NCBI GenBank assembly: GCA_963210315.1
Contig: OY723280.1
Span: forward strand, 1,798,001 to 1,862,000
Reading direction: 5' to 3'
DNA: 64,000 nucleotides
Source of the DNA: Rhynchopus euleeides
Taxonomy: Eukaryota > Euglenozoa > Diplonemea > Diplonemida > Diplonemidae
Numbering within the stretch: position 1 is the stretch's first letter; each line of letters opens with the position of its first letter. This document shows positions 1-10,610 of the stretch, in pieces. The notes beneath the pieces were generated by a model, which was not told where the DNA came from, did no database searches, and was given only the letters and a program-made list of their open reading frames with translations. The position numbers and the translations under genes were made by a program.

Positions 1-728
1 TAGGGGGCAGGGCTTTTCCTAAATCCGGGGGTCCGGGGGGCTGGTGACCGAAATCGGATACAAAAAAAACGCGCTACTGAGGCACCTATTTGGGGGGCTC
101 AAAACTGATCGCATCGCCGCACATGACTGGCGTTATTGGATAATTTGAGCTCCGTGCGGATCGTAGTGGGGTCATTTTGGTGGTGTGCGTGCCAAGTTTC
201 ACCCATGAAATGTGGGTCTGGTTCAGGGACTTCTGAAGGGAGGATGTGACTGGGAGGCCAGAAATCAGCCCACCTACACCACCCACCCAGCGGGACCCCA
301 CTTACAGGTTTTTCAAAACCCTGCTCCTCTGAATATTTGGGATCTGTGCGGATCGCGGTGGGGTCATTTTGGCCATGGGGTGTCTGTTTGCACCCCTTAC
401 TCGGGGTTGCCATGTGGGCTCAGACCCCCGTAGACATGCAGGTCGGAGAGTGCACTGAGGTGCGGAGGAATGCACCACTGAACACAGACACACGGCCCCT
501 CCGGGGCCGTGTGTCTTTGCTTGGTGCATCTTCTCCCTCACAGGCAGCATCCCCCCAGCCGCTCAGCCCCTCAGCACCCTCCACTCCGGTGAATCCTCAT
601 CAGAAATTTTCTTTCCTGCAGTGCAAAAAAAACGCGCTAAACAGAGTGCAAAAAAAAACGCGCCAGACAGAGGAAAAATCTGAAATTCAAAATCATGGAA
701 TCCGGACCCCTAGTTAGGAATAGCTCTG
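1..728. other. Gene-free leading segment with short dispersed repeats
   Basis: No convincing coding region. Two copies of a motif around GTGCGGATC followed by GTGGGGTCATTTTGG lie near 155-180 and 346-372; a third diverged copy is near 20556-20582. Blocks of AAAAAAAACGCGC occur near 63, 625 and 650. A perfect 12-bp hairpin (488-499 against 503-514, loop TCC, arm ACACACGGCCCC) lies inside it. All of this looks like repeat debris. Confidence 0.5.
488..514. repeat. Perfect GC-rich hairpin
   Basis: Arms ACACACGGCCCC and GGGGCCGTGTGT pair perfectly around a 3-base loop. No flanking gene suggests a terminator role; it may be a remnant of a mobile-element end. Confidence 0.5.
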
Positions 729-1975
729 ATAGGGGGACCCTTTTCGAATTTTTTTTTCGGGGTGGCCAGAATGGGCTGTTTTAGGCTATTTGAGGCCATT
801 TTCGAGCAAATTTTTGGGTTTAGAGCCACGCAAAGGGTCTAAAATGGGCATGCCAATCTCAAAAAATGCTCAAAATTCCGAGAGATTTCAGATTTTTCGA
901 ATTTTTTACCACAGCCGTCCGTTGTCGAAGGAATTGGTGAAAAAATCGTGATTTTTGGCCTCTGGATCACCCATGCCGTCCCAAAAATCAAGCAAAAGAG
1001 GTTTGGTAGGTGCATTTTTGGGTGAACATGAGCCATTGTGCCAACCTGCTTGATTTCACCCGAAAATCGGAATCCGTTGAATATGGTTTCTGATGAAAAT
1101 GTGAAAATTATCGACCTTCTTCGCAGTTTTTGCCACTTCCTTGCCCCATCTTTCCCACCCAAAATCGAAGTACCGTGAATGGTGTTGTTGAAAGGTCCAA
1201 ATTGCGTAGGTTGTGCGTAGTTCTGCCGAAATCGTGCACACGTTGTGCGTAGTGCATGTGTAACGCCATTTGCGACCAAAATGTATATTTCCTGCACACG
1301 AGCGTTGACGCTTCCACACACCCTTACAAACCCACTTGCCTGATGAAGGGGGTGGTGTGTAGATCACGTTTGGCAGGGCTGAATGACACTTTCCGCGCGA
1401 AGGTCGTGTGCGTAATAAAAAAACGGTCCGAGGGCCGGAGGCCCGAGGCCTTTTTTTACCTGCACGAGGGTGCAATTGAGGCCGATACGGGGTGCAGATG
1501 ATGGTTTCTTGCACAACCCAGTCATGTTTTGCACAGCACGACGAACTCGGAAATTCCTCATATTTGCACTCCAGGTCTCATATTTGCACTGGTGCAAATA
1601 TGGGACCTGGAGTGCGTGCAAATAATGGCTGGGGGGTGCAAGAAAGTTCAAATTGCGTAGTTCCTGCGTACTTCGTGCGTAGCCCGAGCGTACTTTGGGT
1701 AGTTCGTGCGTATATTGTGCGAAGCGTTTTTGACAGCACCAGTAAACGGACTTTTGGAGCGTAAATATTTTAGAACGGACCGGGAAAAAATGGGCACGTC
1801 GCTACTTCGCGCTACTTCGTCGCTCGTAACGAGTAAAAATATCAGGTGGTTTATACACCGCCAACGTGAGGTGTGCGGGTGTATTCCTGAAGGATTCACT
1901 TCTGCGTCCACACTGAGTGATTTTGGAGTGATTTTCACTCCAAATTTCACTCCAGGAACATTGGATACTGCAAGG
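729..1975. repeat. Dispersed 1.25-kb repeat, copy 1 (uninterrupted)
   Basis: Nearly identical to 52575-52614 plus 54944-56325. This copy keeps the uninterrupted junction ...GGTGGCCAGAATGGG near 761-775, where copy 2 carries a 2.3-kb transposon. It also lacks a 178-bp block present in copy 2 (55089-55266), having only 3 bases there (914-916). Minus-strand open frames run through it, but the longest is broken here and codon use is not persuasive, so I call it a repeat and not a gene. GCGTAGTTC-like motifs recur near 1640-1720. Confidence 0.9.
1560..1625. repeat. Long imperfect hairpin inside the dispersed repeat
   Basis: TATTTGCACTCCAGGTCTCA and its near-complement face each other around position 1590, giving arms of about 30 bp. 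The same hairpin is present in copy 2 near 55910-55975, so it belongs to the repeat family. Such a fold could be a non-autonomous element end or an RNA structure. Confidence 0.7.
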
Positions 1976-2251
1976 AACGGGCCCGTTCCATAATATTTAC
2001 GTTCCATAATATTTACGTATACGGTAACAATTTATTTTGCCTTCTTCCCCGCTGTTTTCTTCCTTTTCGACAAGAAAACCTCCAGGCTGCCCTTCAGAGA
2101 TTCAGAGAAGCCTTTGCAGAGAGTGCCTGTGTGGGGGGCGGGGCAAATCCGTCTATAGTGTTATCAGGTTTGCCGAACCCCATGTGTGGTGCTGATCCTT
2201 CACCACCGCAGGGCATGGGCTCCATCCCCCCCCCACAGAAGCGTTCAAGCG

Positions 2252-2815
2252 TTAAACCCTCCTCTGCAGGAAAAACGAATAACGCAAAGCTGGATCTGCG
2301 ATCTCAGGAAGGATCCTGTGAGGGACCTCTCGCTTGCACTCCCCCTCGCACATCACTTCTGTGACAGTGCTCTCAGCACACTCCTTCTGCAACAGTTCCG
2401 TCACAGTGACAGTACTCTCATCGCCGACATTGTCAGCAGCGAGTGTCAACTGGGCCGCAGGGAACTCTGAAAATGCCCGGGTCGCTGGGCAGATGGTGCA
2501 TTGGAGGGTCCCCGACCTCTGCACAAGTCCTGGACCAAGCTCTTCGTCAGTCAGCGAGGAGGCGATGGCAGTACTGTATAACTCCGAAGCATCATGTTGA
2601 ACCCCGATGGTAAAGTCCTCGGCAATCGGGCTCACCAGCGTCCTGATATCGCGCGGGCCACGGAGGAAACCAAGAAACCCCGTTCTGCAGGTTGCAAGGG
2701 CGGCACGGTTGCTTGCCTCGAGTTCCGCCCGGCGTGCAGCTGTGTCAGTCTCGGGGGTGTCCACATCAACAGGGATGATGGGTTCGACCGCGACATCAGG
2801 CAGGTTCGCACCCTC
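2252..2815 (-). pseudogene. Ubiquitin-specific-protease-like (peptidase C19) fragment
   Basis: The open minus-strand frame encodes about 185 residues that resemble the middle of a USP/UCH fold. It has the block QHDASEL (USPs have QxDAxE), two Cys pairs (CTIC and CEGEC) in the positions of the USP zinc-binding finger, and an acidic/hydrophobic spacing between them. The catalytic Cys box and the C-terminal His box are absent, and the frame is closed by a stop at its 5' end (near 2818). It is therefore a fragment or a piece of an intron-containing gene. A lysine-rich open tail on the same strand (2032-2126, after a possible acceptor) could be a last exon, but the intron phase does not fit cleanly. 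The USP identity rests on motif order only. Confidence 0.4.
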
Positions 2816-2823
2816 CCCTTACC

Positions 2824-2944
2824 ACCGTGTTTAAGTCCCCCCCCCGTGTTTAAGTCCCCCCCCCGCCAGACCCCCAGGGGGGGACTTAAACACGGGGGTA
2901 AGGGGGGGGGGGGGACTTATACACGGGGGGTCCCAGGTACCGCT
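2824..2944. repeat. Inverted GTGTTTAAGTCCCCC repeats
   Basis: Two direct copies of GTGTTTAAGTCCCCCCCCC (from about 2828) face two inverted copies, GGGGGGGACTTAAACACGGG and a variant ending near 2929. This is a compact foldback structure next to the USP-like fragment, of unknown origin. Confidence 0.7.
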
Positions 2945-3617
2945 CAAAAAGAATTGTGCACAAGAAGCACACGAGTGGACCCCCAACACTACGACAAGTA
3001 GTGCACAACGAGGGGTTTGTTTAAATGGTCCGTACACCCTGTCCCCCTTTTGTTCACTCACTCTCTTCCCCATGCCCTCTTTGTTAGGTTTCCTAGTGCG
3101 TGAAAAGGCAATCGCACCTTGCCTGTTGTCAATACTGCAGCAAGAACAAAGGGGGCCAACCTCTCACCCATCCCCCCCCCCCTCCCCATTTCCCCCCATC
3201 GACCAATTTTTTCCTTTGTGCGTCCTGTACCGAGGCAACATTGCCCGCAGAATGCCCAATGCAAAGCGTATTTGGGCTGCAAGAACACAACGTTTCTCGG
3301 ATAGCACGTGTCCCCGTTTTACGGTGGCCTGGCGGTGTGCATCCCCCAACAACAATATGAATACAAACGATCGCCCGCGTTGTCTCCACCCCAACCCCGC
3401 TTGTTCGCATTGCAGATGCGAACAGGACGTTCTAAGCAGGGTGGCAGAAGCATATCCTGCCTTCCCCACCCCGTGTTCTTTTTTGCCCTGTTGCTTTGAC
3501 TGTGCCCGCACAGACAACACACCCGACCTTCATCAAGCAAGGGGGGGGAGGGGGGGAAATCCGTGTGAGGTTTGTTCGCACCACCCCCAGGAGGGAGGGC
3601 GTGTTCTTCCTGTGTGC
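2945..3617. other. No gene seen
   Basis: Long frames exist on both strands, but they cross C-runs and show no recognisable protein. The segment ends at the hAT-like element. Confidence 0.4.
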
Positions 3618-3625
3618 ATCGCAGC

Positions 3626-4251
3626 CAGTGTTTTCCCGATGATGAAAACCGTGATGAATTCATCATTTTTTATTTTTTCCGAAAATTGGCTTGATGAACT
3701 CATCATAACAGGGATTTTCCTTAGGAAAAAATTCTGGGAGCTCCGAGGGTCTTCAGGGGCACTTTTTCTGATGAAGGACAGTTTTTTCATCACGCACAGA
3801 ACAACCCCCCTCCCTAACAGGCGCCACCCCCACAGGGTGCTGCTATTAGATGCAGAAAAAGCTCTCTCAGTTTTTGGTGGTGGAAGGGGGCAAATGCGAA
3901 GAACTGACTGCGACACCTTCTTAAAAGAGAAGGGCGAACTGGAGCGCCAGGCCTCGCACAGTGGCATCAAGCAGGCGGTGTACTTCCTCCGACCAGCAGT
4001 GCCTGCTCATAGGACCCTGTGGTCGACATTTACATGCCATGGATGACCTGCCAACCGCAACAGATGTTCACTACCGTGGCCTCCGGCGGCTGGGGGGCTC
4101 CGCCCCCCAGACCCCCCAGACCCCCGATGAATTTTCAGGAAACCACTGCGCATACTTACAAAATCAGCGCGTGAAATTTTTTTTCACACCCCCCAAAAAA
4201 ATGTACCTCATCATGAGCCCCGTTTTTTTCTTGATGATCGGGAAAACACTG
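3626..4251. mobile_element. Non-autonomous hAT-type element with 8-bp target duplication
   Basis: The ends are CAGTGTTTTCCCGAT (3626) and ATCGGGAAAACACTG (4251), inverted repeats of the form typical of hAT transposons. They are flanked by perfect 8-bp direct repeats ATCGCAGC at 3618-3625 and 4252-4259, the target-duplication length of the hAT superfamily. The 626-bp interior has no transposase ORF. It contains a GC-rich hairpin repeat (4061-4120) that recurs at 12716-12776 and 19778-19838 around the hAT transposase region. A hAT enzyme such as the one at 13190-16195 could mobilise it, but that pairing is inference; I did not find matching ends around the transposase gene. Confidence 0.9.
4061..4120 (-). 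repeat. GC-hairpin repeat, copy 1 (inside hAT element)
   Basis: It reads (minus strand) GGGGGGCGGAGCCCCCCAGC followed by CGCCGGAGGCCACGGTAGTG and GAACATCTGTT. The same ~60 bp appears in plus orientation at 12716-12776 and 19778-19838. Confidence 0.85.
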
Positions 4252-4977
4252 ATCGCAGCATACGCTACTTCTTTCTTTTTTGACATTCATCGCACAGTCC
4301 TCCCTGTTCTCGGCTCCCCGACCCACTCGACTAACTCAGGTTTGTCTCCGCCACCTGTGATACACCCTGCCTGCATTGGAAGTGGAGGTGGGAGGCAAGC
4401 TTTTCTGGGCCTTGGCGTAATCTCCGGATTGACGACAACACCCGCCTCCCACCCACCGGGGAGGGGCTTGCCTTACCTTCACTTTCGACGAGTCATAAAC
4501 GCACCCACACCCCTGAACTGGAGGCGCTCTTCTTTTCAAAAAATATTACACAAATTCAGATTTTCTTCCCTGTAACCCACTCCTCCGCCTTACAACACAA
4601 CCCACACCCTCCCCTCGACATACAAAAGAACCCATCCGCTGCGATTTGTAGAACAAATCGTCCAAATCAATGCATGTGAAGCCCCCCCGGAGGGGCTCTG
4701 ACTTGCACTGCTCCGACAGAGGGAGAGAGAGAGAGATAAATAAAAAAAGATCATCCGTAAAACTGGGGGGGGAGGAGGGGATGGGGTGAAGCTGCCCCCC
4801 CCCCCCCCCCCCTGCCACTCCCACCCCCCCCCCCTCCCCTCCACCGCAGCCCGCCGTTCTCATTCGGAGGTCCTCTCGGGCTCGTTGGGTAAGTCAACAG
4901 AGTGGCCTCCGCCCCCCCCCCAACCATTGTGCTCCCTTCAAATTTGATTTCACACCCCCCCCCCCCCCAACGCTGGT

Positions 4978-5052
4978 CAGTCGGATTTCAGACACAACCT
5001 GCATAACGAGTGAAGGGTGATCATTTTTGTGCTCCCTTCTTCTATTTCACTA
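4978..5052. repeat. 75-bp direct repeat, copy 1
   Basis: It shares GGATTTCAGACACAACCTGC, the following ATAACGAGTGAAGGGTGATC, and a CCCTTCT...TATTTCACTACCC tail with 7822-7899. Confidence 0.8.
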
Positions 5053-7821
5053 CCCCCCCCCCCCCAACGCTGGTCGGGGGATGGTGTGTTCGCAGCACCC
5101 ACGGGCGGGAGGGGTGGGGGCGTGGGGGGGGGTAGAGAGGTGAAGTCGATTGCGCGATGTACAAATGACTGCTCGGTTGCGGGGGGTGTCCTGCATGCGC
5201 TTCTTCTTCGCCCCCCCCCCCCCCCCCCCAACTCACACTTCCTCCCGCTCTGCCTTCCCCCCCCCCCCCACCCGTGTCCCCTCGTCTTGCGGCGGATCGA
5301 CGAGCCAGATTTGGTTTTATTTCTGGTGTGATCACCCGGGTTCCCACTGCGCACTGTGTATGTGCCGGTCCATTCTATTTTATTCCAGTGGCTGCTCGTT
5401 TCCAATACCCCGCTCCCCCTTCCCCAGCTGCCAGTACGCTTCCCTGGCGTCGTTGTAGTTTTTATCCCCTTCAAGGCTTGTTGTGTTGTAGTCTGATTCT
5501 CCTTGCTTGTTGCATCGACATTGCTGGATGAATAAAGAAGCGCCTCGTCACATTGGGTCGTCGGGGATGCGATCAGATCGGTCGAGCCTCAAATTTATCA
5601 AGGTGCTGGCGAGCACCGGGAACCCGACTGATCTGTTTCCTTTACGAACCCTGTTGAGGCAGGCACACCAGGCACACAGTGAACCGTTTCCTGTCTCGGC
5701 GACTGCCACCGTCGCAGTTGTGTCTTCTTCAACCCCATTTTCAAGGATAGAAGTAACATTCTTGTGTACCTTCTCTCGCTGCTGTATAGTTTATTTTTTT
5801 TGCCCAAGGGGGTGGGGTGCGGAAGCGAGCGCCCCTCCCCCCCTCCCAAAGAAAAACTAACTCAACACACCCTCCGCCCCCGGCCTGAGAAGTCAACGAT
5901 ACTTTTACCATGCGCTTGGTTTTTTTCTGCCCCTGATTATTTCCCCCCTTTCTTTTGCTCCTTGTGGTGTCACTGCCGCATGCAAAGAGTCACAGTCTGG
6001 GCAAATCCCTGACGCACGTCGTGGTAGCAACGGCGGACGCAGGGCCAATCCCCGTGACCCCCCCCCCCTGCACCCACTAATTATTGCGTTGGCGCTTCCA
6101 ACAAGATCACACCCCTCCCAAGGATTTTGTGGATCTGTCGTATCTACACCCCCCCCCCATTTCCTGCCCCACCACCCCACCCCACCCATGAGCGATATTG
6201 TGATTCCCCCCACCCCCTCCCCACACCACCACCACCACCACCACCACCACCTCCTCCTCCTCCCCATGCATGCAGCTTGTTGGACCATTACGGGATCATT
6301 GTCTCGATGCCCCCTCTCAACCACCAACCCAACCCACTCACACTCATTCAATGTTCGGCCCCTCTGGAGTATCCTTCCAGAAGAAGAGCTTTTTTTTTAA
6401 CCAAGACACCTCTTCCTCCCCCCCCCTCCCCCCTGGCGTCTCACAGCGTTTGTTTTGCTGGCCCTATCCCCCCCCCCCCCCCCACCCTGCCATTTTCTTT
6501 GCCTATTTTTTCAAACTGGGGAAAAGAAAAATAACCCAGCGCAGGGCGAGAGATGAAGTCTCCTGAATGGCACTGCCATGGCCCCCACACCCCCCCCCCC
6601 TCCTTCCCGGTATGCGGGGTTTGAATGACCCTCAGGGAAGCAGCGCCCCTGCCATGCATAGCTGATTTCTCGTAAACTCTTTTTTGAAATGGAGCGCTCC
6701 CCCCCCCCCTTTTTCAAAAAAGCAAACAGATTTTCTTACGTATCACCCCCCCTCCTTCCCCCCCCCCCCACCCCCCACACCCCTGCGTAGGGATATCGAG
6801 CAATTTGTAGGAAGCTTCTGTTTGTTTTCTGCTTTGTATTCCCCCCCTTTCCCGCGCCGCCGCCCCTCCCCCCCCCCCCTTCAAGACATTTGTCTTGTCC
6901 GCCACCGCAAAAGCAGCTCTGCTGGGGGATGGATAGAGCTGTGGCTGTGCCGTGGTATCCCGTAGAAAAGGGAATAACGAAAAAAAATGTGGATCTTTGG
7001 TAGAGGAGGTGGAGGAGGGGGGGGGAGGAGGTGGTGGTGGTGGGTGTCATATTGTAAAAAGCGTGTCCGGTTATCCTCATCAGCCTCTCATGGGCTTCTG
7101 TTTTGTGATGCCCAGTTCGCGAATCCAACATTGCCAAACGGGTGCTATGTGGCAAACATGTCCTCGCACAGCCCAAGAAGTGTTCAAAATGCCTGGAGTC
7201 CCTCGAATCGAATCACACGAGTGGGCTACTACAACACAGGCGCAGTGCAACATGATTTCCTTTCAGATGGGCACACCAAAAAAAATGGTGAAGAATCAAC
7301 TGCTCAGAGCACTGCTCGAACTGCCAGAAAACTTCAAAAAAATTAAACCACGGCAATAAAATTTGTTCAAAATCGATCAAATTTTCGGTGCCTCTCTGTC
7401 CAGCACCCCTTCCGGGTCTGGTCTGCTTGGGGGCTATTGTCTTTTTTTGCTATTGCTGTCTAAAGAAGATGAAAAACAAAAAGGCATGTTTTATGCCATG
7501 TGCCGCGTGTGTGCGCTGTGCGGGAGACAGGGAGAGAGGAGGGGGAGAAGGGGGGGGGGGGGGGGGTAAGAGGGTGTCAGGCGGAGTGCCACCACCCTCT
7601 CCCCCGCCCACATATCCCCATCCCCCGTGTCACCGCGCGCCACCGCACACCGCACACCCCTCACGCCTCCCCCCCCCCTCCCCTCCCCCCTCCGCGCGCG
7701 CGCGCATGCCCATTCGCCAATTGGTTCGAAAAATATAAAAAAACAAGTCGCCGAGATTGGGTTGTCCGGCCCCTGCCCCCCCCCCCCCCCCCCCCCCCGC
7801 GCCCCCTCCTCCACAACCCCT

Positions 7822-7899
7822 GGATTTCAGACACAACCTGCATAACGAGTGAAGGGTGATCATTTCTTTTGTGCCCCCTTCTACTTCTATTTCACTACC
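7822..7899. repeat. 75-bp direct repeat, copy 2
   Basis: Second copy of the block at 4978-5052, in the same orientation and near-identical apart from a few indels in the TTTTGTG segment. Confidence 0.8.
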
Positions 7900-8462
7900 C
7901 ACCTCCACAAACCCCCCTCCCTCCTGTCTAAGGGCAGGCATATGACCAGCCATGCCTTGTGTGCTGCTGCTGCATCCGCTCCTTCTGCACATCCCCTCTC
8001 CTCCCTGCCCCCCCTTCACACCACGCCAACCCCCCCTCCTGCAGGGCATCCATACATTACACAGAAGAGAGGGGGGTGGGAAAGGAACCCTCACGCCCTC
8101 CTCCTCACATTGATGCCTGCCCTGCACCACCCATGCCGCTGCCGCCGCGCGCCCCCGGCAACCTCCACCCCTGGCGGGGGTGCCTTCTGCAGCAGAGGCA
8201 GGGGATCTCCTTAACATCTCAGGGGTCCCCTCGCAGCTGGGGTGGCGGCACACCACAACGGGAAGCCACACCTCACAACCCACTCCTGTCGCTGCCGCGC
8301 CTGGGTGGGAGGCCCGGGGCCTATCCTGGGGTGGGGCAGCCCTCTAACCGGGTGTCTTCTCCCTCTTCGCAGTCGAGTCTCCGTGGGCATGCCGCGTCGC
8401 TCCGCCGCCTGGCTGCCCAGCAGGCAAGAGGGGAGGGGCAGCGCCGCCACCACACCCCCGCC

Positions 8463-10292
8463 ATGCGCTCTGCCGTGACATCACTTCTCCGCGACAGATC
8501 CGCACCCCCGGGGGACGCCCTGCGTCTGCTCCGCAGCCTGGGCCTGCTGCGGCTTGCCTCTGCCGGTGACACAGCCTCTGCTGTCCTCCGCGGGGCTCCC
8601 GTCTCCACCTCCTCCACCGCCTCCTCCCCTCCCCCTCCGGACATCCCCGTCGGAACCGCGACAGACCCAGCAGAGTTTGCCGCGGAGTGCCTCTCGGAGT
8701 TTTCCAGCAGCACGCTCGGCACCACCCTTTTCTGGTATGCCCTCCTCGTGGGGCTGCGTGGCGGTGGCGGTGGAGGTGGAGGTGGTTGTGTCGACACCCC
8801 AACTGGAGGGGCAGGGTTAGAGCCTCCCTCCTTTTCCTCCGCAGGGCACACAGAGCACAGCGTTGACGATAAAGGCCAACTCCGCAAGGGGCGTACTGCA
8901 CTGCCCGCACTCACACAGCCCCCCACACCTGACGCCCTGTGGAGGAAGAGGCAGCGCCTCCTCCACTCTGCCCTCCGCGAGGCGCATGCCCACCGCTGCC
9001 TGGATGACAACGCGGCGCTGCTGGCGATCGACATCCTCTCGCAGGGCGGGGCCTCCCACGCCATCCGCTTCCTCCAGCGGATGCCCCTCTGCTTCGGCCT
9101 CCCCCTCGCAAACACATTCTATGAGAGGGCCATGTTTCCGCGGTGGGGTGGTGGGGGTGCCATGCAGCAGCCCCAGATGTCCCGCGGGGCGCAGCTGCGC
9201 CGCATCCTGGATGTGCTGCTGGAGGCGGCCCGCGCATCCCGGGCTCCTCCTTCGGATGCCTGGGGGGGAGGGGGGCCGATCCGCCCCGACGCGCTTGCCG
9301 CCCGGGCTGCGGCAACTCTCTCTCACCTTTGCGAAGACCCCGCATGGCTTGTGCACCCCCACCCCCACCACGCCACCACCAGCGGCAGTGGGTGTGGTGG
9401 CGGTGGCGGTGTTGGTGTTGGCACCTCATCCCCCACCCCACTCCCCGCCTTGCTGGAGGCCCTCTCCGCAAAGGGCTGGCTCCTCGGTGACCTCCTCAGC
9501 TGTGCCCGCCACCACTGCGCCTACGCCTCCCTGCCGCCGCTCCGCGTGGGGGAGGAGGGGGGGCCCCGCAGCGGCACCCCCCGCGCCATCTCCCCGGTAG
9601 CACACGCCGTCGCGGATGCCTACGCCGGGGACACCCTGCCCCTCGCAAAGCTCCTCGCGGCAGATGAGGCAGGCCCTGACACCCCCCCCACGCCCTCCTC
9701 CGCTGCCTCGGGGCTGCGGGCTCTGCCGGGGGAAGCCGAGATATGCGTGGGACCTGCCGGGAATGGAGGTGGTGGTGGTGGTGGTGGTGGTGCTGACGCC
9801 GATGGGGCTGGCGGTGGCGCGAGGTGGGAACCTCTGGGGGCACTGCATGATGTCGCGATGTTGAGGCTGCTGTCCATTCCGATCGCTTCGGGGCTGCGGG
9901 TGCTGTCGGGGGAAGCAGAGCTCTGCGTGGGACATGCCGGGGGTGGAGGTGGAGGTGGGGGTTGCATCTCTGAGGCCCTCCCCTGCGACACCGACAGTGG
10001 TTTGGAGGAGGTGGTGAGCTGTCGAGCGTCAAGGAAGGTGGAGCTGGAGGAGGCTGTGCCAGGCCTGCTGTGTTTAGCTGCAGCGGAGCGGATCCTGTGG
10101 GACGCTCCCCATGTGGCGGTGGGGTATCCCTGCCTGCTGCCGGTGGTGCTGCAGCGGGTTGTAGCGGAGGGGGGACGGTCAGGTGCAAGGGGGTGTGATT
10201 TTCTCAGATGTGCCGCAAGCCCCGCAGGGGCGTCAGAGGAGCGGGGTGCCTGGTGGGGGCCCCGGGTGGTGCCCGAGGAAGCATGTCGGTAA
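8463..10292 (+). CDS. Orphan glycine-rich helical protein, possible organelle targeting
   Basis: The frame is open from 7959, but I start at ATG 8463. The product then begins MRSAVTSLLRDRSAPPG, an Arg/Ser/Leu-rich leader resembling a mitochondrial or plastid presequence; upstream residues are proline-rich and look untranslated. The ~609-residue protein alternates helical, leucine/alanine-rich stretches (for example around 8935-9130) with runs of 8-9 glycines. A ~25-residue unit of the form SGLRxLxGEAExCVGxAG plus poly-Gly occurs twice (about 9706-9790 and 9886-9960), showing internal duplication. The stop at 10290-10292 sits inside CGGTAAGGTG, a good splice donor, so the gene may continue after an intron. 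No known domain was recognised. GC-rich third positions and the long frame support coding. Confidence 0.6.
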   Translation: MRSAVTSLLRDRSAPPGDALRLLRSLGLLRLASAGDTASAVLRGAPVSTSSTASSPPPPDIPVGTATDPAEFAAECLSEFSSSTLGTTLFWYALLVGLRGGGGGGGGGCVDTPTGGAGLEPPSFSSAGHTEHSVDDKGQLRKGRTALPALTQPPTPDALWRKRQRLLHSALREAHAHRCLDDNAALLAIDILSQGGASHAIRFLQRMPLCFGLPLANTFYERAMFPRWGGGGAMQQPQMSRGAQLRRILDVLLEAARASRAPPSDAWGGGGPIRPDALAARAAATLSHLCEDPAWLVHPHPHHATTSGSGCGGGGGVGVGTSSPTPLPALLEALSAKGWLLGDLLSCARHHCAYASLPPLRVGEEGGPRSGTPRAISPVAHAVADAYAGDTLPLAKLLAADEAGPDTPPTPSSAASGLRALPGEAEICVGPAGNGGGGGGGGGADADGAGGGARWEPLGALHDVAMLRLLSIPIASGLRVLSGEAELCVGHAGGGGGGGGCISEALPCDTDSGLEEVVSCRASRKVELEEAVPGLLCLAAAERILWDAPHVAVGYPCLLPVVLQRVVAEGGRSGARGCDFLRCAASPAGASEERGAWWGPRVVPEEACR

Positions 10293-10610
10293 GGTGTGGG
10301 AGGGGGGGGGGGTGACGGATGGGTGGGTTTCGGCGGAGTGGTGTGTTTGTGGTCAGAGGCTCGACTGCAGCGGGTGTGTGGTGGGCCCAGTGGGGTTTGT
10401 CGTGCGGTTCTCAGAACGGGGGTAGTGTGGCTAACGAAGGCGCGCATACTGGTAGTGCAGTGTTCAGTTGTTTGTTCACGGCTTGTCGTGGCATGTCACT
10501 CGCCAATCGCTCTGCGTTTCTTTGCCAGGGTTGGGGTTGACAGATTTGGGATTCAGTGATACAAACACACCACGTGCAGACCAACCAACACCAACACCTA
10601 CACCGCCAAT
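10293..10610. promoter_or_regulatory. Upstream region of the first NTF2-like gene
   Basis: This 318-bp spacer has no gene. Its last 50 bases are CA-rich with no T-run, a 5'UTR-like composition shared with the other three copies. A TGCAGA motif 30-45 bases before the start codon is present upstream of all four copies (10576, 28477, 29975, 31637) and could be a 3' splice site or leader junction. No TATA box was evident. Confidence 0.35.

Larger units (their letters stand above)
4260..8462. other. C-rich low-complexity region without a supportable gene
   Basis: Dozens of poly-C runs (up to about 20), CA/CCA microsatellites (6225-6265) and poly-G blocks (7010-7045, 7548-7567) dominate. A ~75-bp block beginning GGATTTCAGACACAACCTGC occurs twice in direct orientation (4984-5052 and 7822-7899). 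Open frames here are artefacts of proline- or glycine-coding runs. A frame at 6987-7359 lies in less biased sequence but matches nothing I recognise and changes frame inside. Upstream exons of the gene starting at 8463 might lie near its 3' end. Confidence 0.5.

Noticed and set aside
3072..4046. 324-codon ORF
   Set aside because: Crosses C-runs and enters the hAT element; no domain and no codon bias.
6225..6265. His/Pro repeat protein
   Set aside because: A CCA microsatellite within low-complexity DNA, not a gene.
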